64,000 nucleotides of DNA from positions 124,001-188,000 of the forward strand of contig CAJQUW010005239.1 of NCBI GenBank assembly GCA_907163375.1, written 5' to 3'. Both the position numbers and the translations under genes were made by a program. Origin of the DNA: Prostheceraeus crozeri. Its lineage: Eukaryota > Platyhelminthes > Polycladida > Euryleptidae. Shown piece after piece: positions 13,201 through 28,200 of this stretch; position 1 is the first letter of the stretch; each line of letters begins with the position of its first letter. Below the pieces are notes generated by a model. It ran no database searches. It was not told where the DNA came from and saw only the letters and a program-made list of their open reading frames with translations.

Positions 13201-16200
13201 GTTAATTACATTTGATTTATAAGAAACCTTGCGCTGTTTTGCCTCCTGCTTGATGGGACTTGATGTTCGTTGTTGCGCTTTATGGACGAAATATTCTGTC
13301 CCGTGTGAAAGCATGAGTGAGCGCTCCTCTTATCAAATCTTCTAACTTGTAGACGATAAAAAGGACGAGATCAAGCGAAGGTCACAACCTGGTGAGTTTA
13401 GGACCGCTTCGCGTTGTGTGGAATTGACGTTGCTTTAAAATCAAGATGCTTGCGCAAGCTTCACAAACGATTAATGTATTTCCAATTCAATGATCCAAAA
13501 ATTCTATCAGTATGAATAAATGTGCACTTTTTATTGTCTATTTTCATGTTTCCTCTTATCTTTCAATTGTCTTTTCATATGCTCTTCATTCTATATTCAT
13601 CCATGAAGTTTTACCGTCTCTTTATACTGTATAAACTACCAGCGCCGTCCCTTATCAATAGAACACCTATGCTATGTGAACTAGGAGGACATTTGATATC
13701 GCAATAACCGGAACATGCATTATTGTATTCGACGCATCCCCTTTTTTATCAAGATTATAAGTGAGCATGTATCTCACATTATCTCAAATCAAAACTATGA
13801 AAGTCAGGATGAATGGTCTTAATTCAATTGCACCTATACCGAGCAATCGATTGACTGACTGTGAAATCGAAAGGATTTTATATCATTTTGTCGATAATCT
13901 CTAAGGTCAAAGAAAATTATCATTTCATGAGTGTAAAATGCGCAGAGAACATGCGCTAGAGAAAGCCCATTCATTCTAAAACTGCTGGTATATCGTGTCC
14001 TATCGGTGTCCATTCCTAAACCATCTTTACCGGAGATCATTGTATCGCATTATTGATATCGTTTCCTGTATTGAAATCACACAGAAGTGTTGTGATGTGA
14101 TGCTCACTGAATTCATGCACGCTGTTCTATCTCATCACGAAATTCAAGCACATCCGACAACAGTCCTTGTCCTTGCATGCGTGTCTATTTTCGATAATAT
14201 TGAAAGAATCTATTGTAATTCACCTGCAAACAATGTTTTCAGTTGTCATTAACGGTTGGTAGTTATAATATGTTCAATAACGGTAGCAACGGAAATAATG
14301 TGACAATTAAATCCAGAATTTAATCAGTGGAAATGTTTTGGGACGTTTTGTGAATATCAGTTTCATTTCTAACACACTGTAAAAGCAAAATCATCATAAT
14401 TTCTTATTATGATTAAATTTGCGCATGGCTTTTTGGATGAAATGCATGCTTTGATTAGATTGTCATTCTGTTGATCATGTCTTGATTACCTAGTATAAAT
14501 TGTACCACACAAATCATCAAACATTTCGATTTGAATTTGTATGAATGTTAGAACGTACGAGTGATCACAAACAATTGTGTAATCGGCACGATGACATTCA
14601 TTGCTATGTATGTTTGAACTTTGGCTTGACGAGCCAGACTGTAACTCAGTTGTATCTCAAGCGATGGGCTCAAACTGCCAATGCCAAGTTGTGAAAATAT
14701 TATCATTCACATTTACGTCCTTACATTCTGCAAATAATTCAAATCCAGATGACTTCTATCACTGCAAAGAATTCAGACAAAGATGAAATCACTTCAGATG
14801 TGGCTATACGTTTTGATTGGTTGGTGTATTATTAATTGCATTCCACAGCAAAGTTTCGATCAGAATTACATCAATTTTTGAGTAAGCTATCGAATGTTTA
14901 TCATTGTGTTCAATAGATTCTATTATTGTCACTGAGCGCTGGCAGTAACGATATACAGCACATGCATTGGTATGCTGCCAGTAATAGTGTGCAGTGTGCA
15001 CTATCTTCTCTCGCAATTTTTGGGTGTTTATTACATGGGTTGTAATATGGGTGGTTTAAAGTTAAGTCCAGGACTGAGCGCGAATTCAGAAATCAAAGAT
15101 GAGTCTGTTTGCAATTAGGATTCCTCTTCGATGTATTCATTCAGTGTTGAAATATTGTTTAGAATACTCTCCATCAAAACCTTGAAGAAACATGCGTCAA
15201 TAGTTATAGATTGCATCTTAACTTTAAAATATTTGTGTGACTTCATAAGTATTGAGTAGATAAGCAGATATTGGCATATTAGTCGATATTTAATTGATAG
15301 AATTTATTTGAATTAGATATATATATTGATTTCTTTCGGCACATGATGTAAACATAATTTATACTAATTATGCACCAATACTCTTAAATTAGCAAAACAG
15401 AATAACATACGGGTGCAACAATCTGATAATAAACCCATCTAGTTGATCCATTAGCACCAAATTGACATGTTTATCAATATGAAAAAAAACCTGTTACACT
15501 GCAAGCCTGCATTAGCAAAGAAAGCCAATTATGAAATATACTTGATCAAAAATTACGAATGAATTGGCTATCACAGATACTCCTTTGAGTGTGCGAATAT
15601 AAACACCACATTGAGAAGGCGGAAGTCATTCATATGTTTATTTATTTCTCGCTTCCTCTTTGTAGCGGAATACGGCAGAAATTGAGTTGCACAATGCTGC
15701 ATTGTGAGGCACAGAAATAAAAAGGTCGTATTTTCTTCTGTTTCACACTAGAAATGAAGTATTGGAATTAAGTGGTACAGCCTGCTTACATGATGCCATA
15801 GCAATCGAACAATGAGCAGGCAGTTCAACATGAAGCACGCCAAATTGAGCGAAGTTTCAGTGACTGTTATCAACCGGATTATACAGTAGAGAGGCACAGA
15901 CGATGTCAAGTTCTACAGAGAAGTTGGTGAACGTTTTTTCGTGCGCCTGCTATCTTTTTTAATAATGATTGGAGGGCCCAATATTATCGAGAAAACTTTT
16001 GCGCAATGATCTGAATTCGAATCTGAAAGAATCATGGTGATCGGAGTGTTTTGAAAGAATTCACAGCGATTCGCAAGCGACGCACGACTATTTTTCCTAT
16101 CTCTGTAAGGCATTAAAAATTTCTTTTTGCCCACTTATTAAGCTCCTGCATGTGCCACTGTTTTGAATCAGTTTGCACTTCTAGCAAAGTGACACGCTTT

Positions 16201-19200
16201 AACAATCTAATTCTGTGGTGAGAGGTGTTCACCAGGTCAGCTGACAATGCGTGAAAGCGTACAGATGGCATGTGACACGGGCTGATCGATTCACTTAAAA
16301 TATATGAAAGCGAACTATAGCACAGTAGCGCACAAGGCGAAGTTTCTGTCGTGTTCCACTACAAAGAGGCAGCGAGAGCCTAGCGAGAAACAAATAAACG
16401 CATGAATGACTTCCGCCTTCTCAACGCATGATCACAGATACATCGTAAAAGTGAGCAAATGGTCGCAGCTAATTGTGAGAAGATACTTTTGAATTTTAGT
16501 AGATGCCTCAGTAGCGCTGAGAAACAAAATCTGAGACATCGGTGCATGTCAATGACAGGCATATTTGTCATATAGAAAGCATGGCCAGCTTTAGAAAATT
16601 CTCGCTCCTCCACAAGTAATTTTTCAACAGGCACATCATTTATTTCTGTTTACACACAGTATGCAGGTGAGAATATTGTGTGTTCAGTGTTCAATGGTTC
16701 TAATCAAAATCGGCACTGCGATTCATAAGTAGACGAGTTCCAAAAGATATTGTTTTTATGTTTGCAAATGTGATAATCGTATACTCTACAGAAATGAACG
16801 TATGAGATGAATCAGAAGTGTGGCAGAATAATAATTATTATTTTTTATTCATTTATTAAATGCAGGATTCTTGCGATGAATTTCAAATTCGGATTCGTGC
16901 AATTCGATCGGATTCGTCGAGGTGGATTCGAATATTTTGCGCCCAGCCCTCAGTTGAACAGATCTGAGTGAAGATATCGGACCTAATAAAGAAAAACAGA
17001 TAAGATATTTCAGACCAAGCACATTATCTGTTATTTTCTAGCTTTACTAGCCAGTGGTTAAAAAGTTTTATTAGTCAGTGGTTTCAAAATGTTTATTTTA
17101 CGAATGTAAATAATTGTGAATTTAATCAGAGACTGCAAAGGAATGAATAGATTTTTACCGATGTAAAAATGCTGTACGACCTTTGTATTGATAATTGAAT
17201 TAGGGCTGCAAATTCATGATCAAACCATTTTCACTGTTTCTAGCAGTTGACATTTATTGCAGTTCGATGGTTACAGCAATGCACTATCGATTCTAAAACA
17301 TAACAAAATTTATTCGAATTGAAAATAGGATGTTTCATAACAGAAATGTTGTCACGCATTATCATGCGAGACTTAGCATATGGCATATTGTGATTGCAAT
17401 ACTAGAACTTGCATCGTTACCAGATCAAATTTTGCATTCATTTCAATTTAATAATCGGTGACGTTCATCAAAATTGAAACGTTGATGCAGATTTCATGAT
17501 GGGGATGTGCGCACAGGTCTCAATATGCTTGACAATCACAATCGTTTTTTCGGCTTGTAAATGCATTGTAAGAAATATATTTTCCAGCATCAGCATTGGT
17601 TTCGCTACCAATGTATTATTTTTGATTATTTTTGTAATTATAGGAATTTTGATATTAGAAAATTAGATCAAGCAATTTTGACATCAGGAAATAATGTATT
17701 TTTATATTTGATATGTCCAATCAAATAAATGAGCGAGAGCCTTGTCGGTTATCACAGCAAGCACATAAACTAAGTCATTCTGCTCGACATAATGGTGTGG
17801 AAATTCGTAGCAATCATGTGGGTAAAGTGGTAGCGAAATGAATACAGCAACTATAAATTTATCAGTAGGTTTTTATAATCCTCCTTTAAAATTTATTACT
17901 AATTGTTGATATTCTTGTTTGCCTGAACATAATAGCACAGTGTATTAAAATATAACCTCAATCATTCAAAATGTCTCTATTGACGTAGCGTGTAATTCTG
18001 GAATTTAACATGTGTAATTCTATGTTCTTTTATACGTAACATTTGTGTGGAATGTGTCTTCACTACTTCTATTGTTTAACAAGATTATATTAAGTGGTCT
18101 GACAAAATGGAACATGTAATTGGCTTGAATCATAATTGGCTTTTTAATAATGCTTTTGTACAATTCTAAACGAATTCCGGCCATTTGCACAGCTACGTCG
18201 GAGAGCTCTGGGACACGGCAGTCTCTTTATGACTCCGGTGAGTTGGAATAAACCGCTTCCTCAAATTTGAATTATCATAGCTTTTCACCGATGAAATTCA
18301 TACATAATCAGTTTTGATATATCAGGTTTGAGTACGAATGATGCAATCAAGAATAAAGATTTTTCAGTTTGCTTTTAAAAAGTTGATATAGCATTTAATT
18401 TTTACCGCTTGACATACCAATAATGCTACAAATTTCGTTGCCGCTTATTATAACACAGCTGGAACAATATTTTTTCTATCTACATGTATCTTGATATTTT
18501 CAATTCAGATACTAGTAAAATTTGTAGGCCAACAACAACGACTTTCAGTGACTTGAACCCTTGGTGTTCACCTAGGGATAATATAACTCATTTCTGCACT
18601 TCGTTGTACAGTTTATCTTATTACTTTACTCTTACACAATGGCTTAGTTATTTAGTTATATTCCTTTATTATAGCCACTTTTCATTCTTCCATTTTCTGC
18701 TTCTGTGTCTTTAATCTTCTGCTCTAGGACACCTTTGATGTATAGGCTCATCCTCTTCCCCCAAGCTTTGATTTTTAATAAATGACAAATCTTGTAACTA
18801 TTTAAGAATAATCCTTAAAAGGACTCATGAGCGTCCACACCAGTCGATGGTGTTAGCAAAAACAATGGGCGTACAAAAATACAATTGAAACAAAATTGTG
18901 TGTGAATAGTCCAGGAAAAGTTAAAATTTTTGACAAAATATGGTCTCTACTGAAAAATAACTGAATTGACGGAAACAATCTATGCACAAAATTAACCTTG
19001 CTGTTTACTTTATGAAAGTAAAACCATAGCAACGGCTGGATGAAGCAACGATGGAACGATGTCAATAACTGAAAATGTAAGTCTAGAAGTTACAATGGAT
19101 GATGGAAGCATGAACGTTTTCGGTAAACAGGAAATTAACACGGTAAGAAAAAAATGCAAGCCCACTACATGTATCAATTCTACAGATGCAAAATATACAC

Positions 19201-22200
19201 AATTAATTTCGCTCTTTGTGATGTTCCCCTATACTTTATTCACAATTTACAAATAAGTACAACCACCAATCATGATAAAAAAGATATTTTACTCAATGCT
19301 TTTCTTGCACTCTAATTCAAGCATAAACGGTGGACTGAATTTACATCACAACTTAGAGCTATACAAAGTTCACGGTAATTCCGACACAGAGTGTTGGGAG
19401 GCATTTTTAAGTCTTTAATCAGAGTACTGTATACATTAAATAATAGCAACAGCAACAACGAGATTATATAGGAATATTCTTAATTTAAGTTATCTTTTGC
19501 GAGAATCTCAATGTACAGGTTGTCCTTAAGAAGATGCCTTCCCTATCTGCTTTTTCATTTGTATTTGTAATGTATTTCTCCTTGTTAGCTAATTTTGGCA
19601 CCATGGTACAATTTTGGTCACCATTTAGTACTTCAAAATGCCAATCTCGGATTCGAATTTTCTTTTTATTACAGGCCTGCCTCCGAGCGCTTCGCTCGTT
19701 TACAGGCAGGCAGAGGTGAAGGTCTAGTAAACTTTTACCTCTGTCTGCCTGAAGACGAGCGAAGCGCTCGAAAGCTGGCCTGTAATAAAAAGAAAATTCG
19801 AATCCGAGATTGGCATTTTGAAGTACTAAATGTTGACAAATTATATGGATCTCGGAAGTGTCATTGGAAGTCGTCAGGAACGGCATCCGGACTAAAAGAT
19901 CACAGCGCTCTAGATTAAAGTCTGACTATGTCAGCACCGTCCAAGCCCCCAGTATGGGGAGTAGTGACGTTGAACCATTCATAATCATCATCGGAGAAGA
20001 GGAACTGTTATACATTGGTATAATTTTATATGCCAGTTCCGATGAATCTTTTGTAGGTTTATGTGATCTCATTTCAATTTCCTCTCATCCATCAATTTAT
20101 TGATATTGCATAATTCAACAGTTTTTTCTTGTTAATTCATTTAAATGTTTACACTTGAATCAGAGTGAACGGAATGCATTCGTAAGATATTAATTTGGTG
20201 GTCTTTAATTTTTATATACTATCGCTCTGACATTTTGTTTTGAAGCTCACCTTGGCCTCAACGAACCGACATAATGGAAGATAATACATCCATGCTTACT
20301 GTATGCTCGTTATAACTTTTTGATTTTTATTGTTATTCCTAATACTTTCCTCCGTCATCCTTACCCTACCAACTAGCTGGTCTCGATAAGACCTTCCTCA
20401 CAACCGCCTCGTTTACTCATTCTGAGTGTCTAACAATGTTAATGATAATTTTCGCTGTTTTACCCTTATGAATTTCAATCCACAGAACATGCGGAGGAGC
20501 TGACGAATGAATTAAAGCAGAAAATAACCTTGGGTGCTGTTCAACCTCGAGTCATCAAACGTCCTAAAAGTGTAAATATCAACCAAGAGTCACCTCCGAA
20601 TGTCGTGTCTGAGTGGCTGAAGGTCAAAGGTTTCACTGAACGGTAAGCTGAGAGACTAACCAAACTTACCAAAAGTCAGAGCTCGTAGTAAATTGTCACT
20701 TTTGAAAATTTCTCCGCACTCTTTCCAGTCCAATGCCTCGACAATCGGTCGGCACTAAGCAATAGGCTGTTAGTAGAGTATGAAAGAGCAGCAAAAGTGA
20801 ACGTGCAATATATATATATTATATATGTGTATATTATAAAAACTCCGTAGAACTTGATTGATATCGTTTTCAATGCAAATGTTGTCAATCTAAGCTGTTT
20901 AATTTGAATCATGCAAACTTGTCACCCCCCCTTGTACAGTGCAAGAAAAGTACTATTCAATAAGATAATTAGCTTGTTTTGCATTTCATCGTGTTTTTAG
21001 GTACAAAATTGCTAGACTGTTCGTTTTTTCACTCCATGTTACTATTATTGATCACCATGCTTCATCATCGAATTAATAAATGATTTGATGTTGATTAATT
21101 ATTGAATATGTCAATGAATACCATGCGGGCATCGATTGATATCGATTATCAGTCTGTAAATTATCTGCCGTTGATATCCTTATTGTGGTAAAGTTAAGAC
21201 TTCATCCAGTAATATGAGTGTTTAGAAGCTGAAAGCTACCAGTGCTACCACCCCTGGTGGCCTGTCTGGGTGCACTGCTTGCCGGGATTACGAAATGCTG
21301 TGGACAAAACTGCGGCATTGTTCACTGACCAATCATAGAATTTGATGCAACTCGATTGTCATGCTTTGGCAGTCTGAAGATGGGCGGCAACCTCAAGGTC
21401 GAATTTGTCCATCTGTCGTCATCGACAGCGCGTCACAATGGAAAATATTTAGCTCTATTTCGCTTACTGCATGTTCTTGTTTTGCAGCGCATGCCATCCT
21501 TAGATTGACATGAGATAATAAGAGGATTAGGAAGTTTTTAACAGAAGAAATTATAAATGTGTCTGTTGATCTGCGTGCTATCTTATGAATATCGCTGGAT
21601 CCTTGAATCAATACCGACCAGTAGGCATTTCTGTTAGATCTTTCGTGATGCACAGTTTCATCCGTGTTATGTTAAAAAGCTTGCTAAAATGCAACTTTAT
21701 GATGTCTCTATCGTCACTATTGGATAGGGACAAACTTTTCTTTCACTCTTGTAAGATCGCAAATCTTGTGCGTCAGAGGATCAAATTTTGGCCAAAATCG
21801 CTTTCAGTTATATTGTTTTACTTTTGGAAAGAGCCGAATTATATGATGAAATATATTTACTTTCTCTCGCTCTCAGTTGATTCCTCCGATCATGCTTCTG
21901 TTTGTAGTTAATGTGTATGTGCATGTATGTATCAGCTGGCCGCAAATACCGGAATTTTAGGTATATACCCGAATTTGATATTGTCTATGCCGTACTGTTA
22001 TCAATAATCTATCATCAATTTCATTTTTTGATATGAATGATATGAGATTTTATCAGTTCATCGTAAAGTAATCATCACTTCTCACATTTCGAAAACGATT
22101 CTTCGATAATGTCTTTCTAGTAATCCGATGAACTCAATAGAATTTTATCATAAATCTTAATGAACCAGTGATTTAACGCATTTATGAACATCTCCGCTCC

Positions 22201-25200
22201 GCCCTAGTAGAACTTTGGTCTTACCTACCATTCATTATAGTCATTAAAGCGGTCATAATGATGATCAACAAGCTTTTTAGTGACATGGTCTCAAATGGTT
22301 GGCAGAAATTTGTGATTTAGAATTTGGTTCTAATTTTGCTCTAGTTTGGCTCAATTTTTGTGGAGAAATATCGAGTAGCCTTGTTCTCCTTCATGGCTAT
22401 ATAATTGCTCAAAACCCTAAAAGGCTGATATCATTATTCTGTGTTTTCAAATTACATTAAACGATCATGCGAATATGCGTTAGAAATTGTAGTAGACTTC
22501 CACAGTATTCTAATGAAGTTTAAGATTAGGATGGTCTATATTTGGTCTGAATGTTGTTTACCAACTAGCATTATTTATTGATCGGGAAGAGCATGTTTTG
22601 AACCGCGCTTTTAAATATGCATTTAAATATTTCATCGAACAATGGACTACGCTTGTTTCAGATAATGCGGGGAAAGTCCAAAAAGCGTACGAGTTGTTTT
22701 TCTCTCGTTTATTGAGAGGCTTTTCAGCCATTGTCAACAGCCGTCGTCAGGCGAGTGAAAATTACAGAGAGTTTATAATTTTCAATCGTCTGACGATCGA
22801 ACGATTTCAGCGTCTTTGGCCGCTCAAATTAATTTCGTCACCTATTTCTGTTGAAGTCAACGAATAGTTTCGTGATTTGATACATCGTGAGAGTATTCAA
22901 AGATAACCGTTATCTACCTGTACTATGTTTTAGTTTTACCGGTCTTTGGATCGTTGTCTATGAAATCAATTTTCTCTTCAGGACAGTATCTATACTTTCC
23001 GGGAAAAATGGTGCTGCCTTGTTCAGAATGAAGCGATATGAAATGGATCAAGTGCTGACTCGGGAAGAATCCAGCCGTTTAGACAGCTTGTTAACTGTTC
23101 AGAAGAATATCTGTGGGGTGAGTTGATTTCACTTTCGTAAAGTCCTTTTTATTTATTTTTTTGTTGTATATATATATATCAATTGAGGTCTGACATTGTA
23201 AAAAATTTTTACTGTTAAGACGTTTATATGTTAGGCATAGCAACAGTACCGACTCGTAAATGTATAATATAGACCAATTTGCTGATCAAATTCTGTGATA
23301 ATTAGTGTTTGCTATGAATCCTGTGTATGCTTCGCTTGATCATCGAAATATAAAGACATCATGGAAGCCCGACTTAAAATGATGTCTCCATGAATGTTTT
23401 TCAATGATCTCTTTTTTCTGTCTTTGATGTAATATTAAATAATGCAAAAGTATCTCTGTACAAGACGTTAGTGAGATCTGTACTAACATATGGCTGTGAA
23501 AGTTTGTACGACAATGAGACCATTTTCTGACGTTTCACTGTGTTCGAGATTAGTGCCTTAAGACGGATCATGAGAGTGAAATGCAGGACAAATGTTAATA
23601 TCCGTGAAACAACGAAACTACCATGGTTGGATGAAGTGTTAATGAACTGGAGATAGCGGTGGCTGGGACACACCTTGAGACGGGAGTCACACAGCATATT
23701 GCGGACAACATACAAGTGGATACCAAACGTACCTTTCATAATTTTAGCAGTAACATGATTTAAAAATACTTTGATGACAGTATCAAATGCTGATAATTTT
23801 GTATGAAGACAAATTTCACTTGGAAACCTCTATGGAGATCCCTAGGTCTTGGTGCAAGTGCCGTTAAGGCAATCAAGAGAGCTTTTCAGAATCTTTTTTA
23901 TAAAGCATGTCCACTTCGCGCAATTTTTCCGATGACTCTTGACAATAATTAACTTCGAAAAATATAAGTCTAGGCGGAGACCTTTTTCTATAAGTAAAAT
24001 CTGTATCACTTCCACACATCCCGCTGGATAAAAGGGGCATGATGAGTCACAGGATTTCGGAGCCGTGGTCCAGCTATCACGGCTCCAGGAGGCTCCGACC
24101 CAAGACCCTTCGATTTATTGTCGGGCCCCCAACACGAAACCGAACAGGAGACTTTCACAGAATGATGTACACCGAATGGATACTGTGATACTGCACATCT
24201 GTCGAGGTTTACCTGGTACCTCTTCTTGTCAGACAAGATCACAGGAAGCACATATACATCCAATGTGAGCAGGCTGAAGTTTTCGGTAAATGACATTTGT
24301 CTGTGTTTTCTGTGATCAAGTGAGAAGTATTACGGCGTGTAGAACCATCTCTAGGTCATGCAGTTCATACTGTTCAAGAAGCTAAACACACTTTAAGATT
24401 TATAAAATCGCTATTTTGTCGTTAAACACAACGTCCTGGTTAAGTTTTAGTTGAAACTAGTTAAGTCTTTCGATACATTTTCGTACATCTCACTGATCAG
24501 AAGCATAGACACATGCAGGATAGAAAAATGACTACCATGCTAAAAATTATGACTAGTGTGACTTAGCAGTGACTCCCGCTTAAAACTTTTTCTGAAGCAT
24601 GAGTCGCAGAAGGTGCCATGAAAATTTTCTCTATTTATATGGGACTGATAAATGTCTCTGATTTAGGCCCTACTACTACCGCTCTTTGCGCTTAATCAGA
24701 GGCGAGAGCAAATATTACGCACTTCCAGAGTTAGGCATCATTGAGTAAAAAGAGGTATTTTAGTCAGAGTCAGACACATCGCGGTATTTTAGTCAGTGAA
24801 AGGGTTTTCAAAAGCTTCAATCCGCACGCTGTTGGACATGCATGTGCACTTTTTTGATCGTGTCTGATAAGAAGAGGAACCGGGTAGAACTCGGCAGACG
24901 AGCAGACTCGTAGCAGCCATGGATAGGGTGTACTGAACTCCCTGAAAGTCCAATTTTCAGTCTCGTTCCTTGCAGAAGCAGATGCTGCCGGTCGGACGAG
25001 ATGATTCAACCACTTAGGTGTCAGGGATCTAATATTCATCAATCAATTGAAACATATTTCCACATTGAACTAAAATTCTTTTTACGTGTATATCAAAAGA
25101 GTACTTCTTCAGAAGTATTTAAATACTCATTCTAGGTATTTTATTGAGAATGAGACACCTATAAAATAACCTTGCATTTTTAAAAGAATAATAATAAGGA

Positions 25201-28200
25201 ATCAATAATGTTCTTTAATAATAAGTATATTAAATTTGATCGAGAATGCATGTGCATGTTTTAATAAGAGCCTTTCGCTCGACAGCTGGGTTTTCGGCTA
25301 GAACACAGCATTTAGGAAATCCGCAATCTCTTTTAAGGTCCAAATGAATGATTCGGAGTAGGCTATGCATTGAGAGGAGACGAAGGCCAGAAGGGTTTTG
25401 GAGATCTACAACGATAACCTACAATGATGACACACTTGTATTCGTTTCAGCTACACTGTCAAATATCACTTTATCTCGCTAAGTGACTGAATTCTATACT
25501 GACATATAAAGCTTCAAGTCGGAATCGGAGCCGTGGTATTTCCTGTCGGCTCCGGCTCCGACCTACTACCACGACTCCGGCTCCGAAACCCTGATGCGTC
25601 ATAATGTACGCTCATACAGAAATTGAAATCATTGAAATCGCATCCCTCTTTACGTGATAGTGGGTGCGCATCTATAGTAGCAGAATGAAGCAACCATGGC
25701 ACTCAATTATGCAAAATATAAAGTTCTTGTAGCCTAGGCATAACATGCAAGTTTGAAACTTAAATAATATCTTAAATATGATTTTAGATAAAGTATACTA
25801 ATGGAATGAATGAAAACTGTAAAAGCTTGTCACAATTCGGAATTAGCCAGCTAAAATGCTGATTATGTCTCGAAAAAGTCACGGCTGACCTTTTTTGGCA
25901 GTTAAAGACCAAAAACGCGAAAGTGCATTTTTGAGTAAAGCAATCATAAGCCATTTAAACTGAGAATACAGCTGAATATTTCATGATTCTATTAACATAG
26001 TATTCTTGCAAAACAACATTTGTGAATTGTTACTGACACAAACTTCTAGACAGAATGTCAGGTATTAGTTAGTATTCGTTAATTCCAGTCCTGTGATTAG
26101 ACCAAATATCCCATGAATTTTATGAATTTAACAAATTTATGGATGACCAACAAAACCCGACTCCGAATAAAAAAACTTGATGTAAATGTGCATTTTGCAT
26201 GCATGTCAGTCATCTGCGATGACCAAGTGATCTGCTTTTTAAAAACTACTTCGTCTTGTGCAGTTTTTGAGTTTTGAGAATTGTGTTGAAATTTCATACT
26301 CATTCGATGGAACTGTTTTCTGTAGTGTCTGATTGTGAAGTTTCAAAAGGTGTCATATTGTCTAGAAAGAAATAATCATACTCAATTTCGCATGGATTTG
26401 GACCTCAGAGATAGATTCATTTACGTGTTGTTCAATCTAGAGCGGACCTAATTCCATCACAGTTATTGTATGCAGTGTTAGCAAGCGATGGATATTGACA
26501 TAGATATTCATTTCTCTTTTGCTTGCTTGATTGGCCGAGCGCGCGCTTTACAAGAGCATCTCGTATCAGCGAGCACACGAACCTTAACAGTCAGAGTGCA
26601 AGCAGGCATGTCAAGTGAAAAGTAACGTATGTTTGACTCAATTTTTCTTAGTGATAATTTCGTTAAATGGAAATATTTATTCACACCGTTCGACTCATCA
26701 CGATCTAAATTTACTGACTGCAGGTTTAATGTGGTATCGATCTTCTGGCTCGTCAATTCAGACTTGAATTTGCATTGTGCTTAATGGAAAATTGATCTTC
26801 TTGCCCCTCGTGACTACAGAGCTGTACACAAAAGGCGGTCCACCTAAATTTCGATGAAATTCAATCGATTCTCATGCCTTCCAATCGCATCGCACAACAA
26901 CGTAACATACATCATTCGAGAGCTTGCATTCTCAGCTTTAATATGAGCTATGATAGACTTGCATCAGCAATTGTAAGCAAACACCATGTAAGGTGAACGA
27001 AGATTCAAAACAAGACAATTAGCGACAATGTATTTGTTCACTCATAGCAGCTGCCGATTGTTTACTTTCATTGTTTGTGTACTTTTGCGGAAATGAGGGA
27101 AGATGTTGAAGAAGTTTGAAAAAGAGCTGTTGAACTTTTATGAATATAACTTGTATATTCGTAATCCCCACATCGCAAGAATTCAGAGGATACCAAACAT
27201 GAACATTTTTAATTAAAAAGTGAGAGCCTAACATATTCAACCAGAAAGGTCATGATTTTGTGATATCTTCACGATATCACTAATTTTTTATAAGTTCACC
27301 GATTGTGATTACAAGAATATCAAGAGAGAGTTCAGAAAATACTCGTTCTCCCCGTGCTTGAATAATTATCATACTCACATGCTTTCTTATTGAAAAATTA
27401 CGATTTACAAATTGAGCGATTTTCATATTTTGAGTACTGCTCAGCAAATGCAATTGCGGATGCAAGTCTATCATAGCTCATTTTAAAGCTGAGAATGCAA
27501 GCTCTCGAATGATGTATGGTACGTTGTTGTGCGATGCGATTAGAAGGCATGAGAATCGATTGAATTTCATCGAAATTTAGGTGGTCCGCTTTTATGATCA
27601 GCTCTGTAGTTCTGGCCGTGACCATCAGTATTAAGGAAAGTCATCTCTAGAACCAAGCACAGAGACAAGGCAATTTATCTCTGTGATTTGGACTTTTTAT
27701 CTTTTTGAGGGAGCGACAATTATCTCTAAATCTCTTGCTTTTTGTAAGTAGCGATAGACCAAATGTTGACCTGTCTATTTTGGAAAAGTTAGGACATTAT
27801 TGAAATATACGACTGCTTCGCCTGGACTACTTCCCTTAAAATTCTACAATGTCCAAGCTTTGTATAAGGCATTCCGAAAAGGATTATCAGATGTCGAACT
27901 TTGATGTGTTGAAGACTTTTGTTTGATCTGTTCCGTTGTTTCAAATTACCCGCTTCCTGGAATGTTATACATTCATTGAATACATTCGTTGAATCTCTGA
28001 ATCTCGATGGACCACATTAAGCATTTTCTTAAAAGGGTATGTTGATAAATTTCCACCTAAAACAATCTTTTGAAATTCAAGCGGATTCAATCTCAATCGA
28101 ATCACCCAGATACAGGCTCATTTCTCGATTCCTTAAATCCAAGTAGAGCTTAGTTCGGATGCGCTGTCTGAAATCGATTGATCAAATGTTGAATGAATTC

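Noticed and set aside
19059-19142. ATG-led block ending in a consensus donor
   Set aside because: No downstream exon in phase was found, and it lies inside an EPS8-like intron on the same strand.
19485-19918. Overlapping open frames on both strands with near-identical peptides
   Set aside because: They are two readings of the arms of the hairpin at 19617-19837, not genes.
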